Origin: Homarus americanus
Taxonomy: Eukaryota; Arthropoda; Malacostraca; Decapoda; Nephropidae
Reading direction: 5' to 3'
NCBI RefSeq assembly: GCF_018991925.1
Contig: NW_024742338.1
Location: 2,828,495 to 2,892,494 of the forward strand
Length of the DNA stretch: 64,000 nt
Position numbers and translations under genes: made by a program. Under the pieces are notes generated by a model, which saw only the letters and a list, made by a program, of their open reading frames with translations, ran no database searches and was not told where the DNA came from. Positions within the stretch are counted from its first letter, which is position 1; every line of letters starts with the position of its first letter. This document shows, piece by piece, positions 34,886 to 48,164 of this stretch.

Positions 34886-35009
34886 TGCAACATGCCACCC
34901 TACCCCTTCCTTATATTAATTAAAGTGGTTCGTTGTTATATATAGAAAGGAGAAATCAATGTCAGGCCATGTTCCTTATATATCCCATCTATAACACCTG
35001 TATCTCATA

Positions 35010-35180
35010 TAACAAGTCCCCTCTCCTCCCCTCCCCTCCTCCTCCCCTCCCCTCACCTCCCCCATATATGAACCAATTTAATATAGGAATATGATTATTT
35101 GTTGTTTTATAATTTTATCCCTCCCTCCCCTCCCCTCCCTCTCTCCCTCCCCTCCCCTCCCCTCTCCCTCCCCTTCCTTA
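35010..35180. repeat. CCCCTCCCCT patches
   Basis: Two pyrimidine patches at 35018-35060 and 35120-35178. Confidence 0.8.
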
Positions 35181-35339
35181 TCGGTGTTATTATTTATATA
35201 ATTCTATAGTGTTATATAATATGTGTGTGTTTGTCGTATATTATGTAACTTCTTCTTACTTTCTGTGGTATAATGGGAAGTTATTTTCTTTTTCTCTTGT
35301 GTACGGTAGTTATGTACCGGATATATAATCAGACGGTAA

Positions 35340-35349
35340 TCTCTCTCTC

Positions 35350-35427
<78 letters not shown>

Positions 35428-35614
35428 GTTGTCGTCTGTCTCTCATTTCTTTCATCACCTTCCTTCCTCTCCCCTCTCACCTCCCATCCTCTCCTCTCCC
35501 TCCTCCAATACCTCTCCTTACCCCCTACCCCTCCTCCACTAGTGAGGTAAACACCCCTAACTATCACCTTCCTCCTTTCTTGTCCCTTCCTTCCCCCTTT
35601 CCTTCCTTCCTTCA

Positions 35615-35690
<76 letters not shown>

Positions 35691-35692
35691 TT
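35340..35692. repeat. CT tract facing GA tract
   Basis: (CT)n at 35340-35427 and (GA)n at 35617-35690 are complementary, about 190 bp apart. Confidence 0.93.
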
Positions 35693-35730
35693 CAATTAGC
35701 CCAGACCCCCAAACTATTTCTCTGCTATTT

Positions 35731-35956
<226 letters not shown>

Positions 35957-35993
35957 GGTCTGAATCTGGTTTGGAGGGAGGAAGGAGGAGGAG

Positions 35994-36032
35994 GTTAGGT
36001 TAGGGGTTTGGTTAGGTTAGGTTAGGTTGGGA
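35994..36032. repeat. Short TTAGG array
   Basis: About six TTAGG units with TTAGGGG and TTTGG variants. Confidence 0.75.
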
Positions 36033-36237
36033 TTATTTATTTATAAACAATAAGCACTCGGCCTCTTTACACATACTATACATACATACATATACACATA
36101 CATACATACATATATGAAATTATCTGCACATGTGAGAGAGAGACAGAGAGGTTATCTCCCCTCCTTCAACCCTATAAACCTCTATTCTCCTTTTTACCTT
36201 TCTCTCCCCGTTGTTCAGCGTTCCGGCTCCGTGATCA

Positions 36238-36346
36238 ACAAACCGGTTCTCTTTACAGTAACCGGTTGCCAGACACCCAGCACTCAAGTACTACAACCGC
36301 GTCCACTAACCGGTTCCTCTCTCTCTCTCTCTCTCTCCTCTCTCTA

Positions 36347-36416
<70 letters not shown>

Positions 36417-36548
36417 TCTACCACACATCACTTAACCGGTTCCTCTCTCTCCTCTCTCTCTGTGTCTCTCTATCCGGCTACCGCGTCATAACCGGTTCTC
36501 TCTCTCTCTCCTGTGTCTCTCTATCCGTACCACATCCTTAACCGGTTT
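36238..36548. promoter_or_regulatory. Six AACCGGTT palindromes among CT tracts
   Basis: AACCGGTT starts at 36241, 36260, 36308, 36434, 36490 and 36540. The last four head blocks of (CT)n and are partly a decayed tandem array. AACCGGTT is the core site of Grainyhead-type factors. Function is not shown. Confidence 0.55.
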
Positions 36549-36624
36549 CCCTTCTCTATCCGGCAGGGCATTCGTGTTCCCGTCAATGTATCCTGCTACT
36601 GCTGGCTGCCTACTCCTATGCTAC

Positions 36625-37392
36625 ACACAAGTAAGTCAAAGTCCATCAGGTTTTGTAGTTTTAAGTCCAAAGTATTTTATTCTTCAAGTCTAGCCCTTCA
36701 GGTCAAGTCCAACTCTCCTACACATCAAGTCTATTGTTTGAAGTCCATGGTGTATAAAAGTCAATACAGTAAGTCCAAGTGTTTTATATTCAAGTCCATA
36801 AGTCCTTAGTCCTTCGAGTCCAAAGTCCAACTCTCCTATACACATTAAGTCCGTTGTTTGAAGTCCATGGTGTATAAAGTCCAATAAGGTAAGTCCAAGT
36901 GTTTTATATTCAAGTCCATAAGTCCTTAGTCCTTCGAGTCCAAAGTCCAACTCTCTATACATCAAGTCTTTTGTTTGAAGTCCATTGTATAAAGTCCAAT
37001 ACAGTAAGTCCAAGTGTTTTATATTCAAGTCCATAAGTCCTTAGTCCTTCGAGTCCAAAGTCCAACTCTCCTATACACATCAAGTCCGTTGTTTGAAGTC
37101 CATGGTGTATAAAAGTCCAATACGGTAAGTCCAAGTGTTTTATATTCAAGTCCATAAGTCCTTAGTCCTTCGAGTCCAAAGTCCAACTCTCCTATACACA
37201 TCAAGTCCGTTGTTTGAAGTCCATGGTATATAAAAGTCCAATAAGGTAAGTCCAAGTGTTTTATATTCAAGTCCATAAGTCCTTAGTCCTTCGAGTCCAA
37301 AGTCCAACTCTCCTATACACATCAAGTCCGTTGTTTGAAGTCCATGGTATATAAAAGTCCAATACGGTAAGTCCAAGTGTTTTATATTCAAT
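36625..37392. repeat. 121-bp tandem array
   Basis: About six copies of an approximately 121-bp unit made of smaller AAGTCCA motifs. The GTTTTATATT landmark recurs at 36781, 36901, 37016, 37137, 37258 and 37379. Confidence 0.93.
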
Positions 37393-37745
37393 AGCTTGAG
37401 TCAGTCAGATAGATACGTCGTCACATCATTAGTTACGAGAATTATTGTTTTTTTTACTTACGATAATTTAAGACCCAAGAGGTTAGTTAGGGACAGTGAT
37501 CTTAATATAGAGAGAGACGGAGGTGTTTCTTTGTGAGAAGGGGATGAGTGAGGGAGTTCTCATTAAGGCCGTGTAGAGTCTTTGTGAGAGAGTTTTGTGG
37601 AAAGAGAAATATTGGAGAAATTTTGTCTTTTTCTTCTTATTATTGTTCATATTATCCTTTTTGTCTCTATGTATAGTGTATTATGTATAGTGTATTATGT
37701 ATAGTTTATTTTAACACTACCTCTCTAACGTCAATCCCCCCTCCC
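37393..37745. other. Unique sequence
   Basis: GTATAGTGTATTAT repeats at 37670-37705 and a C-run at 37736-37752. No gene is seen. Confidence 0.5.
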
Positions 37746-37815
37746 CCCCCCTCTTCCCGATCGAACCTGTGGCCTGCGTGTGAGGCAAGAATGTTGTTAC
37801 CCACCGAGCCAATGC
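37745..37815 (-). mobile_element. tRNA-Val-like SINE head fragment
   Basis: The minus strand reads TTGGCTCGGTGGGTAAC (A-box-like), then CTTGC-CTCACAC-GCAGG, a 5-bp anticodon stem with U33 and anticodon CAC (Val), then GGTTCGATCGG as a decayed B box. The acceptor stem does not pair, so this is not an intact tRNA gene. The body after it is lost in a C-rich tract. Confidence 0.5.
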
Positions 37816-37864
37816 ATCGCCTGTCTTAAAATAACTAACTACCCTGTTACATCATTACTACTTA

Positions 37865-37918
37865 ACTACATACATACATACATACATACATATTGTACAC
37901 ACACACACACACACATAA
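37865..37918. repeat. CATA and AC microsatellites
   Basis: (CATA)n at 37868-37892 and (AC)n at 37896-37914. Confidence 0.9.
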
Positions 37919-38159
37919 TTATTTTCGAAGGCACAGTTGCCGTTGCCAAATATTATGAGGGTCTTGTAATATTTTCAAATAGACTTTATATAAAGATTTT
38001 GCATAATTTTTTGTAATCTACAAATTGACACTAATTGTTTTTCAACAAAAATTGTTCCCGTGTGAAGCCCAATTATGCTGATGAGATCATTTTCATAATT
38101 GCTTTTATTAAATAATTATTATAATCTCTGGCCCATATTGTTGTGTCAGGCTGTGTGTG

Positions 38160-38480
<321 letters not shown>

Positions 38481-38570
38481 ATCACTCCTAAAATGAAAGA
38501 AAGTTGATGGTGTTTTTTTTGTCTCACTTATGTTTTAATAATTTTTCCGCAAACAAGGTGATGCCTTTTA

Positions 38571-38596
38571 TGACCTTGACCTTTGACCTTTGACCT
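38571..38596. promoter_or_regulatory. Four tandem TGACCT half-sites (DR0, DR1, DR1)
   Basis: TGACCT starts at 38571, 38577, 38584 and 38591, with spacers of 0, 1 and 1 bases. This is a dense nuclear-receptor-type site. Confidence 0.45.
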
Positions 38597-38599
38597 ATG

Positions 38600-39000
38600 A
38601 ACCATAAGAGACCTCGGGTGTTATCATGGTCAATACACACAGCAACTTTGACCATTTAAAGTCTATCCGTTCGTGAGTTAATCTGCGGATATCCCAACAG
38701 TGACTTTACCCTCTCAACAGTGACTATGGCGGCACTGTTCGACCTACTCACGTGTCCTCCAGCAGTGAGTATTAGTAGTAGACGTATACTACTGGCCTCT
38801 AATTAACCTCCACATGGCTTTTAAACCTCCAGGAGTGACAGTAAAGGTGGAGATATGACACATTAAATAGCACCCAGTGTTTGACAGTCTCACAGTCTGA
38901 TGTTCTTGTCATGTACTGGTTATCTGACTGGTGGATGGTGGTGGATTGACTGGTTGACTGACTTATTAGTGAACTGGTGCTGAGTTATGGACTGCTTGAT
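38600..39000. other. Unique non-coding sequence
   Basis: No recognisable gene or repeat apart from short ACTGGTTGACTGA-like repeats near 38920-38970. Confidence 0.5.
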
Positions 39001-39004
39001 TGGC

Positions 39005-39686
<682 letters not shown>

Positions 39687-39949
39687 TCCATGACCTCCCC
39701 AGTCTTCTTGGGGGGGGGAGGTCAAGGTCACTTCCTTCAGTGCTTATTCCCCTACCCCTCTCTCTCTCTCTCTATATATATTTGTATTCACTGTATCACA
39801 ATTTACTGGATAAACCGGGACTAAATCTCGCTTTAAATATATCTTGTCTTTCATGTGAGATAATTGTAAGAGAGTGAATCATAAAGTCTGAGAAAAATGA
39901 GAAATTGGGGAGAAATAAATGAGAATAGTGACGTGAATATTAATGAGAC

Positions 39950-40205
39950 GATGATAATAATGATGATGATGATAATAATGATGATGATGATGATAATAAT
40001 AATAGGAAGGTCAGAATTGTACAATAACAGGATGGCCTACAATAACAGGTGGACAATAACAGAGTGGCCACAATAACAGGGTGGCCACAATAACAGGATG
40101 GCCTCACTATCAGGATGGCCACAATAACAGAGTGGCCACAATAACAGAGTGGCCACAATAACAGGATGGCCACAATAACAGAGTGGCCACAATAATGATC
40201 GGCCA
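39950..40205. repeat. GATGATAAT tract and 17-18-bp array
   Basis: (GAT)/(AAT) mix at 39953-40003, then about 11 copies of CAATAACAGAGTGGCCA. Confidence 0.9.
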
Positions 40206-40279
40206 CTCTCAACCATTTCATTTTGTGGAAATTGGAAATGAACTTTTAATTTTCGTTATTCAGTCAATTAAAACTTTGT

Positions 40280-40470
40280 CGTGGTTGTGGGGGGTGTGGG
40301 AGGGCGGGGGGGCGTGGTTAGGGAGGAGGAGGCAGGGGTGCAGGGGGCGTGGCGTGGCGAGGCAGGGAGGGGGTGGGTGTAGGGGGAGGAAAAGTGGGTG
40401 TTAGTACAGAGCTTTTCCCAGTACCCTCCTCCCCCCCTCCCCTCCCCCTCCACCCCCTACCCTCCCCCGG
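40280..40470. other. G-rich then C-rich segment
   Basis: GGGGG-rich at 40285-40395 and CCCCC-rich at 40425-40470. No gene is seen. Confidence 0.6.
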
Positions 40471-40577
40471 GCCTAATTTATTTTATTATCACTATGCTAT
40501 TAACTATTGTATTTACCTGTTGTATTGTGGTCTATTATTATTGTATAAATGTATTGTTGTGTTGTGGTAAATGGTTC

Positions 40578-40665
40578 AAATCAGGCGTATTTGTGAAATG
40601 TTTAGGCGTATTGTGAAATGTTTAGGCGTATTTGTGAAATGTTTAGGCGTATTGTGAAATGTCAC
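40578..40665. repeat. 20-21-bp tandem array
   Basis: Four copies of GGCGTATTTGTGAAATGTTT. Confidence 0.9.
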
Positions 40666-40694
40666 CTCATTCCCAACCCCCAGGTAACCTAGGT

Positions 40695-40697
<3 letters not shown>

Positions 40698-40759
<62 letters not shown>

Positions 40760-41082
40760 CACACTGGTCTTTATAACGTAAATGGTGTTGCGTGATACAA
40801 AATCTGGCAGAAAAGTCGAGTCAGGAGCCATTTGGGGAGGGAGAGGAGGTAAGGGAGGAGGGAAGGGGGTGTTATATGTCAGCCTACCTTCCTCCTCCCT
40901 CCCTTCCTCCCTCCCTCTCCCTCCTCTGCTTGCGTGATGGAGGAGGGAAAGGGGGAGGAGGTTGGGAGGGTTATGGTAGTGGGTGGATGGGGGGGTGTGT
41001 GGTTAAAGGTCATTGTGGTTTAGCTGTTCATACATACATACATACATACATACATACATACATACATACATACATACATGAC
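40698..41082. repeat. AC, purine/pyrimidine and CATA repeats
   Basis: (AC)n at 40698-40756, a GGAGG then CCTCC segment at 40834-40925 and (CATA)n at 41030-41080. Confidence 0.9.
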
Positions 41083-41099
41083 TACGAGGTCTGAGGTGA

Positions 41100-41340
41100 A
41101 GGGTTAAGTCATCGTACTCAAGGGGTTAAGTCATCATACTCTAAGGGTTAAGTCATTGTACTCAAGGGGTTAAGTCATCATACTCTAAGGGTTAAGTCAT
41201 CGTACTCAAGGGGTTAAGTCATCATACTCTAAGGGTTAAATCATCGTACTCAAGGGTTAAGTCATCATACTCTAAGGGTTAAATCATCGTATCAAGGGGT
41301 TAAGTCATCATACTCTAAGGGTTAAATTATCGTACTCATT
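41100..41340. repeat. About 41-bp tandem array (GGGTTAAGTCATC)
   Basis: Alternating CATCGTACTCAAGGGGTTAAG and CATCATACTCTAAGGGTTAA half-units, about six copies of the doublet. Confidence 0.9.
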
Positions 41341-41357
41341 ATACTTCGAACGTCATG

Positions 41358-41362
<5 letters not shown>

Positions 41363-41395
<33 letters not shown>

Positions 41396-41750
41396 GTGTG
41401 TGGTACAGAATGGGTGAGTGGGTGGGTTTTAGGATTTAGAAAGGCATGTCGAAGTGGGCGGCTGGGTGGGGTGGGTGGGTGGGTTGGGTGGGTTGGTGGG
41501 TGGGTGGTGGATGGGTGGGTTTTAGAGAGCCGGGATGCGTGGGATGGAGTGTAATAGGGATCGGTGGGCGGGGTGTGGGCAGGGTTATGGATGGGTGGAT
41601 GGGTCGGTGGGTGTAAGAATAGTCGGGTAGGTTTGGGTGGGCTGGGTGACTAACCGGGTGGGCGGGTAGGTGGGTTAGATCTGGGAGGTTGGGTCTGGTC
41701 TGGGTGGGGCAGGGTGGGTGGGGTGGGCGGGGTGGGTGTAGAGTTTGGTT
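41363..41750. repeat. GT microsatellite and GGGT tetranucleotide array
   Basis: (GT)n at 41364-41395, then degenerate (GGGT)n to about 41750. Confidence 0.88.
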
Positions 41751-41799
41751 GGAGTAGATCAATACCAACCCAGGTCAGCTTCTCTCCAGTGCTGATTGT

Positions 41800-42010
41800 G
41801 GACCCCCCTCTCTCTCTCTCCTTCCCCTCCCATTCCCCCCATCCTTCCCTCTCTTGCTCCTTCTTCCCCTCCTCCTTCCCACCTTTCCCACCATTCTTCT
41901 CACTCTTCCTCCCCTTCCTTCTTCCTTATCTTCCCTCCCTCTTCTTCTCCCTCCTTCTCCCTTCTTTCCTCTTTCCCTCTTCCTTCCACTTCCCCCCCTT
42001 GTCTCACCTT

Positions 42011-42044
<34 letters not shown>

Positions 42045-42115
42045 CTCATGTGTATATGTGTGCGTGTTTAGGTAATACATGGTTTTGGATATGCACGCAG
42101 GCACTTGGGTTTGTT

Positions 42116-42179
<64 letters not shown>

Positions 42180-42300
42180 ATGTTAAAGTGAACATTAAAA
42201 TTTTCAAGTTCTGTTTAGTCTGCCTCCCTCCCCCCTCCCCTCACCTCACCCCCTCCCCCTCCCTCCTCACCCCAGGAAGGTAAGGAAATAAATAAATAAA
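41800..42300. repeat. Pyrimidine tract, AC and GT microsatellites
   Basis: CTTCC-rich tract at 41805-42000, (AC)n at 42013-42042, (GT)n at 42118-42178, a C-rich tract at 42222-42275 and (AAAT)n at 42287-42298. Confidence 0.92.
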
Positions 42301-42539
42301 GGAACATCTGGCTGTAAAGTGCATTTTATTGTTAAGTAATGTTACACCCTGTCCAGGTTATTGTGCAGTAAAGTATTCAATAAAGTGAGCTAATATATTG
42401 TCTTTATTTATTCACTATATTGACGTTATCATTTGTTGTGTGTGTGTGTGTGCACCTGACGTTACAGTTGAGGAAGTGAAAGTGATCAAGTACAGTGTCG
42501 GCTGTGGTGTCTCCTTAGGTTAGGTTACTTTAATTCACT

Positions 42540-43105
42540 ATAAGTCACTGTAACTCAATAGAACTAAATGTAAGTCACTTCATGTCATTAAAAGACAGTA
42601 CACTTTGTCACCATAAGTCACTATAAGTCACCATAAGCCACCATAAGTCACCATAAGCCACCATAAACCACCATAAGTCACCATAGACACACCAAGAGTC
42701 ACCATAGGCACACCATAAGTCACCATAGGCACACCATAAGTCACCATAAGTCGCCATAAACCACCAAAATCATCATAAGTCACCATAGTCTTTCCATAAG
42801 TCACCTTAAGCCACCATCAGTCACCATAAACCATCATAAGCCATTATAAGTCACCATAGGCCACCATAAGTCACCATAGACACACCACAAGTCACCATAA
42901 AGCACCATAAGTCACCATAAAGAAACATAAATCACCATAAATCACTATATATCACCATAAGTCACTATAAGTCACAATAAACCACCATAAGACCGTAAAT
43001 CACCATAAGTCACCATAAGTCACAATAAGCCACCATAAGTCACCATAAATCACCATAAATCACCATAAATCACCATAAGTCACCATAAATCACCATAAGT
43101 CAGGT
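42540..43105. repeat. 10-bp tandem array CACCATAAGT
   Basis: About 50 copies of CACCATAAGT with CCATAAACCA, CACCATAGAC and AAATCACCAT variants. Confidence 0.93.
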
Positions 43106-43189
43106 TCAGCTTTAGTGTCGAATGAATCTCTGAGTTGAGGGAAAAATTACAGAGGTTATTTAACCTGAGTAAATACATGCCTGTGTATA

Positions 43190-43372
43190 CATAGTGTACC
43201 CAGTGTATGTATCATGTATGTGTGTTCCCTTATGTGCTGTGTATGTATCTTGTATGTATGCTCCCTTATATGCTGTGTGTGTATGTGTTATGTATGTATG
43301 TATGTAAGTAAGTAGGTAAGTATGTATCTATGTATGTATATATATGTAAGGGGTAGATTAAGAGTTATCTGT

Positions 43373-43412
<40 letters not shown>

Positions 43413-43470
43413 AAAAAGAGAAAGAGAGAGAAAGAAAGAAAGAGAGAGAGAGAGAGAAAGAGAGGGAAAG
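43190..43470. repeat. GTAT-rich and GA repeats
   Basis: (GTAT)n blocks at 43196-43350 and (GA)n with AAAG interruptions at 43376-43466. Confidence 0.88.
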
Positions 43471-43534
43471 GCGTAAATTGGATGGCCACTTTTTAACACT
43501 ATCGTAATTAGTCTCTTAAAGGTGGCGGCTGAGA

Positions 43535-44308
43535 CGGTGACAATAGTGATGGTGATAATGGTGATGGTGATAATGGTGATGGTGATAATGGTGATGGTGA
43601 TAATGGTGATGGTGATAATGGTGATGGTGATAATGGTGATGGTGATAATGGTGATGGTGATAATGGTGATGGTGATAATGGTGATGGTGATAATGGTGAT
43701 GGTGATGGTGATGGTGATAATGGTGATGGTGATAATGGTGATGGTGATAATGGTGATGGTGATAATTGATGGTGATAATAATGATGGTAGAGTAATGATG
43801 ATGGTGATAATGGTGATGGTGATGATAGTGATGGTGATAATAGTGATGGTGATAATGGTGATGGTGATAATATTGATGGTGATAATGGTGATGGTGATAA
43901 TGGTGATGGTGATAATGTGATGGTGATAATGGTGATGGTGATAATGGTGATAGTGATAATGGTGATGAGTGATAATGGTGATAGTGATAATGGTGATGGT
44001 GATAATGGTGATGTAAGTGATAATGGTGATATGGTGATAATGGTGATGGTGATAATGGTGATGGTGATAATAATGATGGTGATAATGGTGATGGTGATGG
44101 TGATGGTGATGATAGTGATGGTGATAATAGTGATGGTGATAATGGTGATGGTGATAATATTGATGGTGATAATGGTGATGGTGATAATGGTGATGGTGAT
44201 AATAGTGATGGTGATAATGGTGATGGTGATAATGGTGATGGTGACAATAGTGATGATGATAATAGTGATGGTGATAATGGTGATGGTGATAATGGTGATG
44301 GTGATAAA
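43535..44308. repeat. 15-bp array GGTGATGGTGATAAT, about 775 bp
   Basis: About 50 copies. Open on both strands because the period is a multiple of three (VMVIMVM and PLSPSPL/HHHYHH frames), hence not coding. Confidence 0.95.
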
Positions 44309-44344
44309 GTACAGTACAGGTATAGTGTTGACCTGAGATATTCC

Positions 44345-44506
44345 CAACTGTTGCGACACCCCCCTCCCCTCCTTCCTCCCCCTCCTTCCCCCCTCCTTCC
44401 TCCACCTCCTCCTTCCTCCCCTTCCCTCAACCTTCCCCACTCACATCCCCTCCCCTCCACCCCCCTCTTTGCATGACGCCACCCGCAGTCCACCACAACA
44501 AATCCG

Positions 44507-44562
<56 letters not shown>

Positions 44563-44625
44563 CTGTACTATTTGAGTTAGAGAGTTAGAGAGAGAGAGAG
44601 TTAGAGAGAGAGAGAGAGAGAGGTC
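44345..44625. repeat. Pyrimidine patch and GA microsatellites
   Basis: CCCTCC-rich at 44358-44470, (GA)n at 44512-44560 and imperfect GA at 44578-44622. Confidence 0.88.
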
Positions 44626-44731
44626 AGGTGTATTAACCCTCGCCACAGGTAGGTGGGGGTCGCTCTACCTGCTTAATGAGAGAGTGGCGGCGTGAGCACC
44701 TGTCGATGTATGTCTGTCTGTCACGGCAGTG

Positions 44732-44732
<1 letters not shown>

Positions 44733-44762
<30 letters not shown>

Positions 44763-45190
44763 TAACGGTTTATTGAAAAAAATTCTGCAGCCCAAAGGCT
44801 GAAAATATACATTGGACATAAATTGCTTATTACATACATTGGTGGTTTAACAAAAGCCTTCATTAGAGAAAGGTAAAGGAACATACAGATTAATGTAGGT
44901 GTTGAACAGCAAACACGTAGTGTAGTAACTCCCTCCCAGATGGTGTTAGGAGGAACTCACGTGGTGTAGTAATTTGCGGTTTATTGAAGAGCTTGGCAGC
45001 CAGAAAAGGAACACAGATAATGTAGGTGTTGAACAGCAAACACGCAGTGTAGTAACCTCCCAGATGGTGTTAGGAGGAACTCACGTGGTGTAGTGGAAGT
45101 TCCCCAGAGATGGTGTTATGGGGACTCACGGTGTAGTAACTAGCGGTTTATTGAAAAGAGCTTGGCAGCCAGAAGGCTGAAAATATACAG
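44733..45190 (-). repeat. LINE 3' end with duplicated tail segments and ATT tail
   Basis: Three related blocks contain a minus-strand AATAAA next to a GGCAGCC motif: near 44761-44815, 44965-45010 and 45130-45190. Between them a block beginning GTAGGTGTTGAACAGCAAAC occurs at about 44897 and 45018, so a unit of roughly 120 bp has been duplicated. The distal copy ends in an imperfect (AAT)n at 44733-44762, which on the minus strand is the 3' ATT tail. Confidence 0.7.
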
Positions 45191-47950
45191 TTACATATTT
45201 GGGGAAATGGGTTTCGAATACAAATAATATACAAGTAAATATGGGTGATACAAATAAGATATATATAATAATCCAGGTGGGGAAAAAGCCAAACTACAGT
45301 CTGGCTTCCCAACATAGTGATAAAGCAAGAAAAGTTTTACTGGGAGTGAATACACTGTGGTTTATTACAAGTTATTACAATTTTACAATGGTTGGGACTG
45401 GCTGTTCTTATATGACTGCCTCGTGCACGTATGGGCTGGATGCGGTTGTGTGCCTGAACAGCAATTCTCGGGCTAGGATCCTAGGTGTAGTAGGAGCCGG
45501 TGTCGAGGATGGTGTAGAAGCCTACCAAATTTGCAGATGAGTCGTGGTGATGGTCAGTGAGAGTCGAAAGGGTCAGTGTGTTGAGCGGCTTGACATGTGG
45601 AGTAGGAAGGAGAGAATAATCTTGCATGCCCACCCTTTTTCAGCGTTGTGTGTGGCATTTAGGAGTGAAGACCAGGTGTGGGAGGCATAGGTGAGCTTTG
45701 GGAAGTATGAATGTTGTGTAAACACTGGTGAGCTTCGGGTGCAGGAACCTGGGTGGACTTGAGTCGGCGAGGAGGTGGAGACGGAAACTGGAGGATTTGA
45801 CAACTTCACTGACGTGTGGTTTCCACCTAGTTTGTTGTCTATGGTGATGCCGAGGAGCTTGTGAATTTGGCACAACCTGGAGTGGTCGGACCTAGAGTAC
45901 GGAAGGAGTGTGGGACAATGTCGGAGGAGAAAGGTTGATGTGCATAACCATGGTCTTGGCATGGTTGATGCAGACATGGTTGTTGGTGGCCCAGTTTTGG
46001 AGACTCTAACAAATCTTGAAGGGCGGCATAGTTGGGAGCAGAATTGTTGACGCTGTGATCCCAATGGTGAGTCGTTTCCATTGGGGATATTTCTAGCTTA
46101 GCAGGGTTTCCAGGGCGTCATTGATGAGCATGGGCGAAGCACAGAGGGTCCATTTTGGTGCCTTTGGGGACGTGCCACAGGTGAGTGACTGAAAGGTGGA
46201 GACAGCCCTCGGAAGCGTAAGCAGCTTAAGGTCGGTCACTGAGGAAGCTCAGTTAGTGTATAAGATTCTCCTAGCTCAGAAAGGTCAATAGCTTTGTTGA
46301 TGATTATATTGGTGGTCGACCAGGTCGAAAACGTTTTAGTGAAATCAATGAAGGCGACAGCTACAGACGTTTTTCGTTTCGAGATGGCGGTGAAGAGCGT
46401 AATCGAGAAAGTTTCGACACATTGTGCAGAGTGTGGAGGAAGCTTTGTGTTGCCAAATTGTTGAGGGCTCCATGACCCTGCAATATCAGCATAAGCCCAG
46501 TCGAACACAAAACTTTCACAGATTAGGCTGGGTATTGGGGTGATTGCAACAGGTCGCAGCTGATTTAAGGATTGTGGGCTGGTTGACTGAGCACCGGTGA
46601 TGAAGACAGAGGTCTTCCAGTCAGCTGGGCATCTGGCTTGACTGAGAGAAGCATTGATGATGGAGCATAGGGTTTAGGCAAGCCTGGGGAGTAATCCCTT
46701 GAAGAGTTTCTATTGCAAGTCAATGGGGGTGGTAGAGTTGCCACCTGAAGCCCAGCGTTTGTTACTTCAGCAAAATTCTTCCACTAAGCCGTGGGGAAGG
46801 GGGGCCGGAAAGCAGGGAGAGGATGCCGCCGGGGAGCACGGCATATAGTAGCGAAATGGTTATTTGTTTGCTCAGCTGCGTCAACATTAGTGGAGATGGC
46901 TGGTGAAGGGGAGGGGTATTCCGTATTGTTTAGTCCACAGAGTTCTTAAGCCATCGCTCATAGACTGATGTTATTCGTTTGGTGGTGTTGTAATTTGCCA
47001 GCAGGGACCCTTGCGTGTGTATTTCATGGATGACCCGGGTTATGAAGGGACCTGTATTGATGTTGAGATGAAAAGGCCTTGCCTCTGCTGCATAAAGTTC
47101 TTTGATCCGAGTGGTGTGATTCGGCAAAGTCGGCTGGTGAACGACGGACTCTCGGGAAGGAAGTGCGGTGAGCCTTCGCGGGTGGTGTTGGTTAATTTTT
47201 ATCCATTTGGTTTCTAAACATCCAGCCGCCAAGTACTTTCCAGTCCAGGATGAAGAAACCATCCACTGCCCCAAGAGTGCTTACACTGCAGAGTCAGTAA
47301 TCGGCCTGTAGGTCTTGATGTAGGGTCTCTGTACTTGGAGTGGGCAGCCGGGGACCAGAGCACTGATATGCGTAAAAGGCTACAATCTGATAGAGTAGCT
47401 GTAATGAGTGTGTGGTTGGTACCGGTCCACTAAGCCGATGATAAGGCCGGCGCGGCTTGACCGTGTGTGGGAAGGTCACAACTTGTGATAGTGATAGCTG
47501 GTCCCGGATATCAGTGGTATCAATTTCACCAAAATCCTCATAATACTTAACTTCTGGCACAGGGTACCCAACTTGAGGTACTGAGGTGGTAATGGTACGC
47601 ATTTGATAAGAGGTTCAGGGTGAGCGAGGCGGATGGTATGCCACACAGATTATGATGATGGAAGCAGGTGGCGCGAGGGCTGGTAAGCACAACAACACGT
47701 ACCCATAAGTAATGCTTCCACATCTGCCGGACTTGAACATCCAGGCGATGTATGAGGTCATCTTGGACAGAAGAGGGCGCCCACAGCCTATGTGAACGAA
47801 GGTGATGAAAGAGTTGATATCCTCAATATGACACACGTTTCAGGCACAATTTGGTTAAGCCTCGGCGCGGTAAAACGACGTCGCGTGCCGTGACCTGATC
47901 AGGCTGCCAGCTCGTCGAATCCCATAGCTAGAAGGATGCTGAAGCAGCAG
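44733..47950 (-). mobile_element. Decayed non-LTR retrotransposon (endonuclease + reverse transcriptase LINE, Jockey/CR1-like)
   Basis: Read on the minus strand, this holds a LINE with several frameshifts and stops. Order from the 5' side: an endonuclease-like piece at 47615-47836 ending VAYHPPRSP; an endonuclease piece at 47294-47602 with DFGEIDTTDIRDQLSLSQVV, like the GDFN region of APE endonucleases; a linker at 46930-47274 starting GQWMVSSSW; the RT fingers/palm at 46236-46720 with SIINASLSQARCPADWKTSV and VAFIDFTKTF; a KGTKMDPLCF block near 46160; and the RT thumb at 45573-46064 with LLGITIDNKL and FPKLTYASHTWSSLL. A C-terminal tail follows (about 45370-45560). The YxDD box expected near 46090 is not readable and frames change repeatedly, so the copy is dead. 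Below it are a 3' UTR with minus-strand AATAAA and a terminal (ATT)n tail. The 5' end stops against a GT microsatellite, so it is probably truncated. The superfamily is my recollection of crustacean elements of this type. That it is an EN-RT LINE is strongly supported. Confidence 0.88.
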
Positions 47951-47987
47951 TAGAGACGGGGAGATCATAATGGCATATCCGTGGAAC

Positions 47988-47989
47988 TT

Positions 47990-48039
<50 letters not shown>

Positions 48040-48055
48040 AGGCTTTTCTTTTCAC

Positions 48056-48124
<69 letters not shown>

Positions 48125-48125
48125 A
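47988..48125. repeat. GT and GA microsatellites
   Basis: (GT)n at 47991-48037 and (GA)n at 48058-48120, abutting the truncated 5' side of the LINE. Confidence 0.93.
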
Positions 48126-48164
48126 TACCATCACCAACATCAGTATATAGAAGACTCATTAATT

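Noticed and set aside
43508..44646. Long His/Tyr, Ser/Pro and Val/Met frames on both strands
   Set aside because: A 15-bp repeat (multiple of three) keeps all frames open. There is no protein evidence.
45199..45540. 113-codon plus-strand open frame across the LINE 3' region
   Set aside because: It runs antisense to the LINE C-terminal coding and 3' UTR sequence and resembles no family I recognise.
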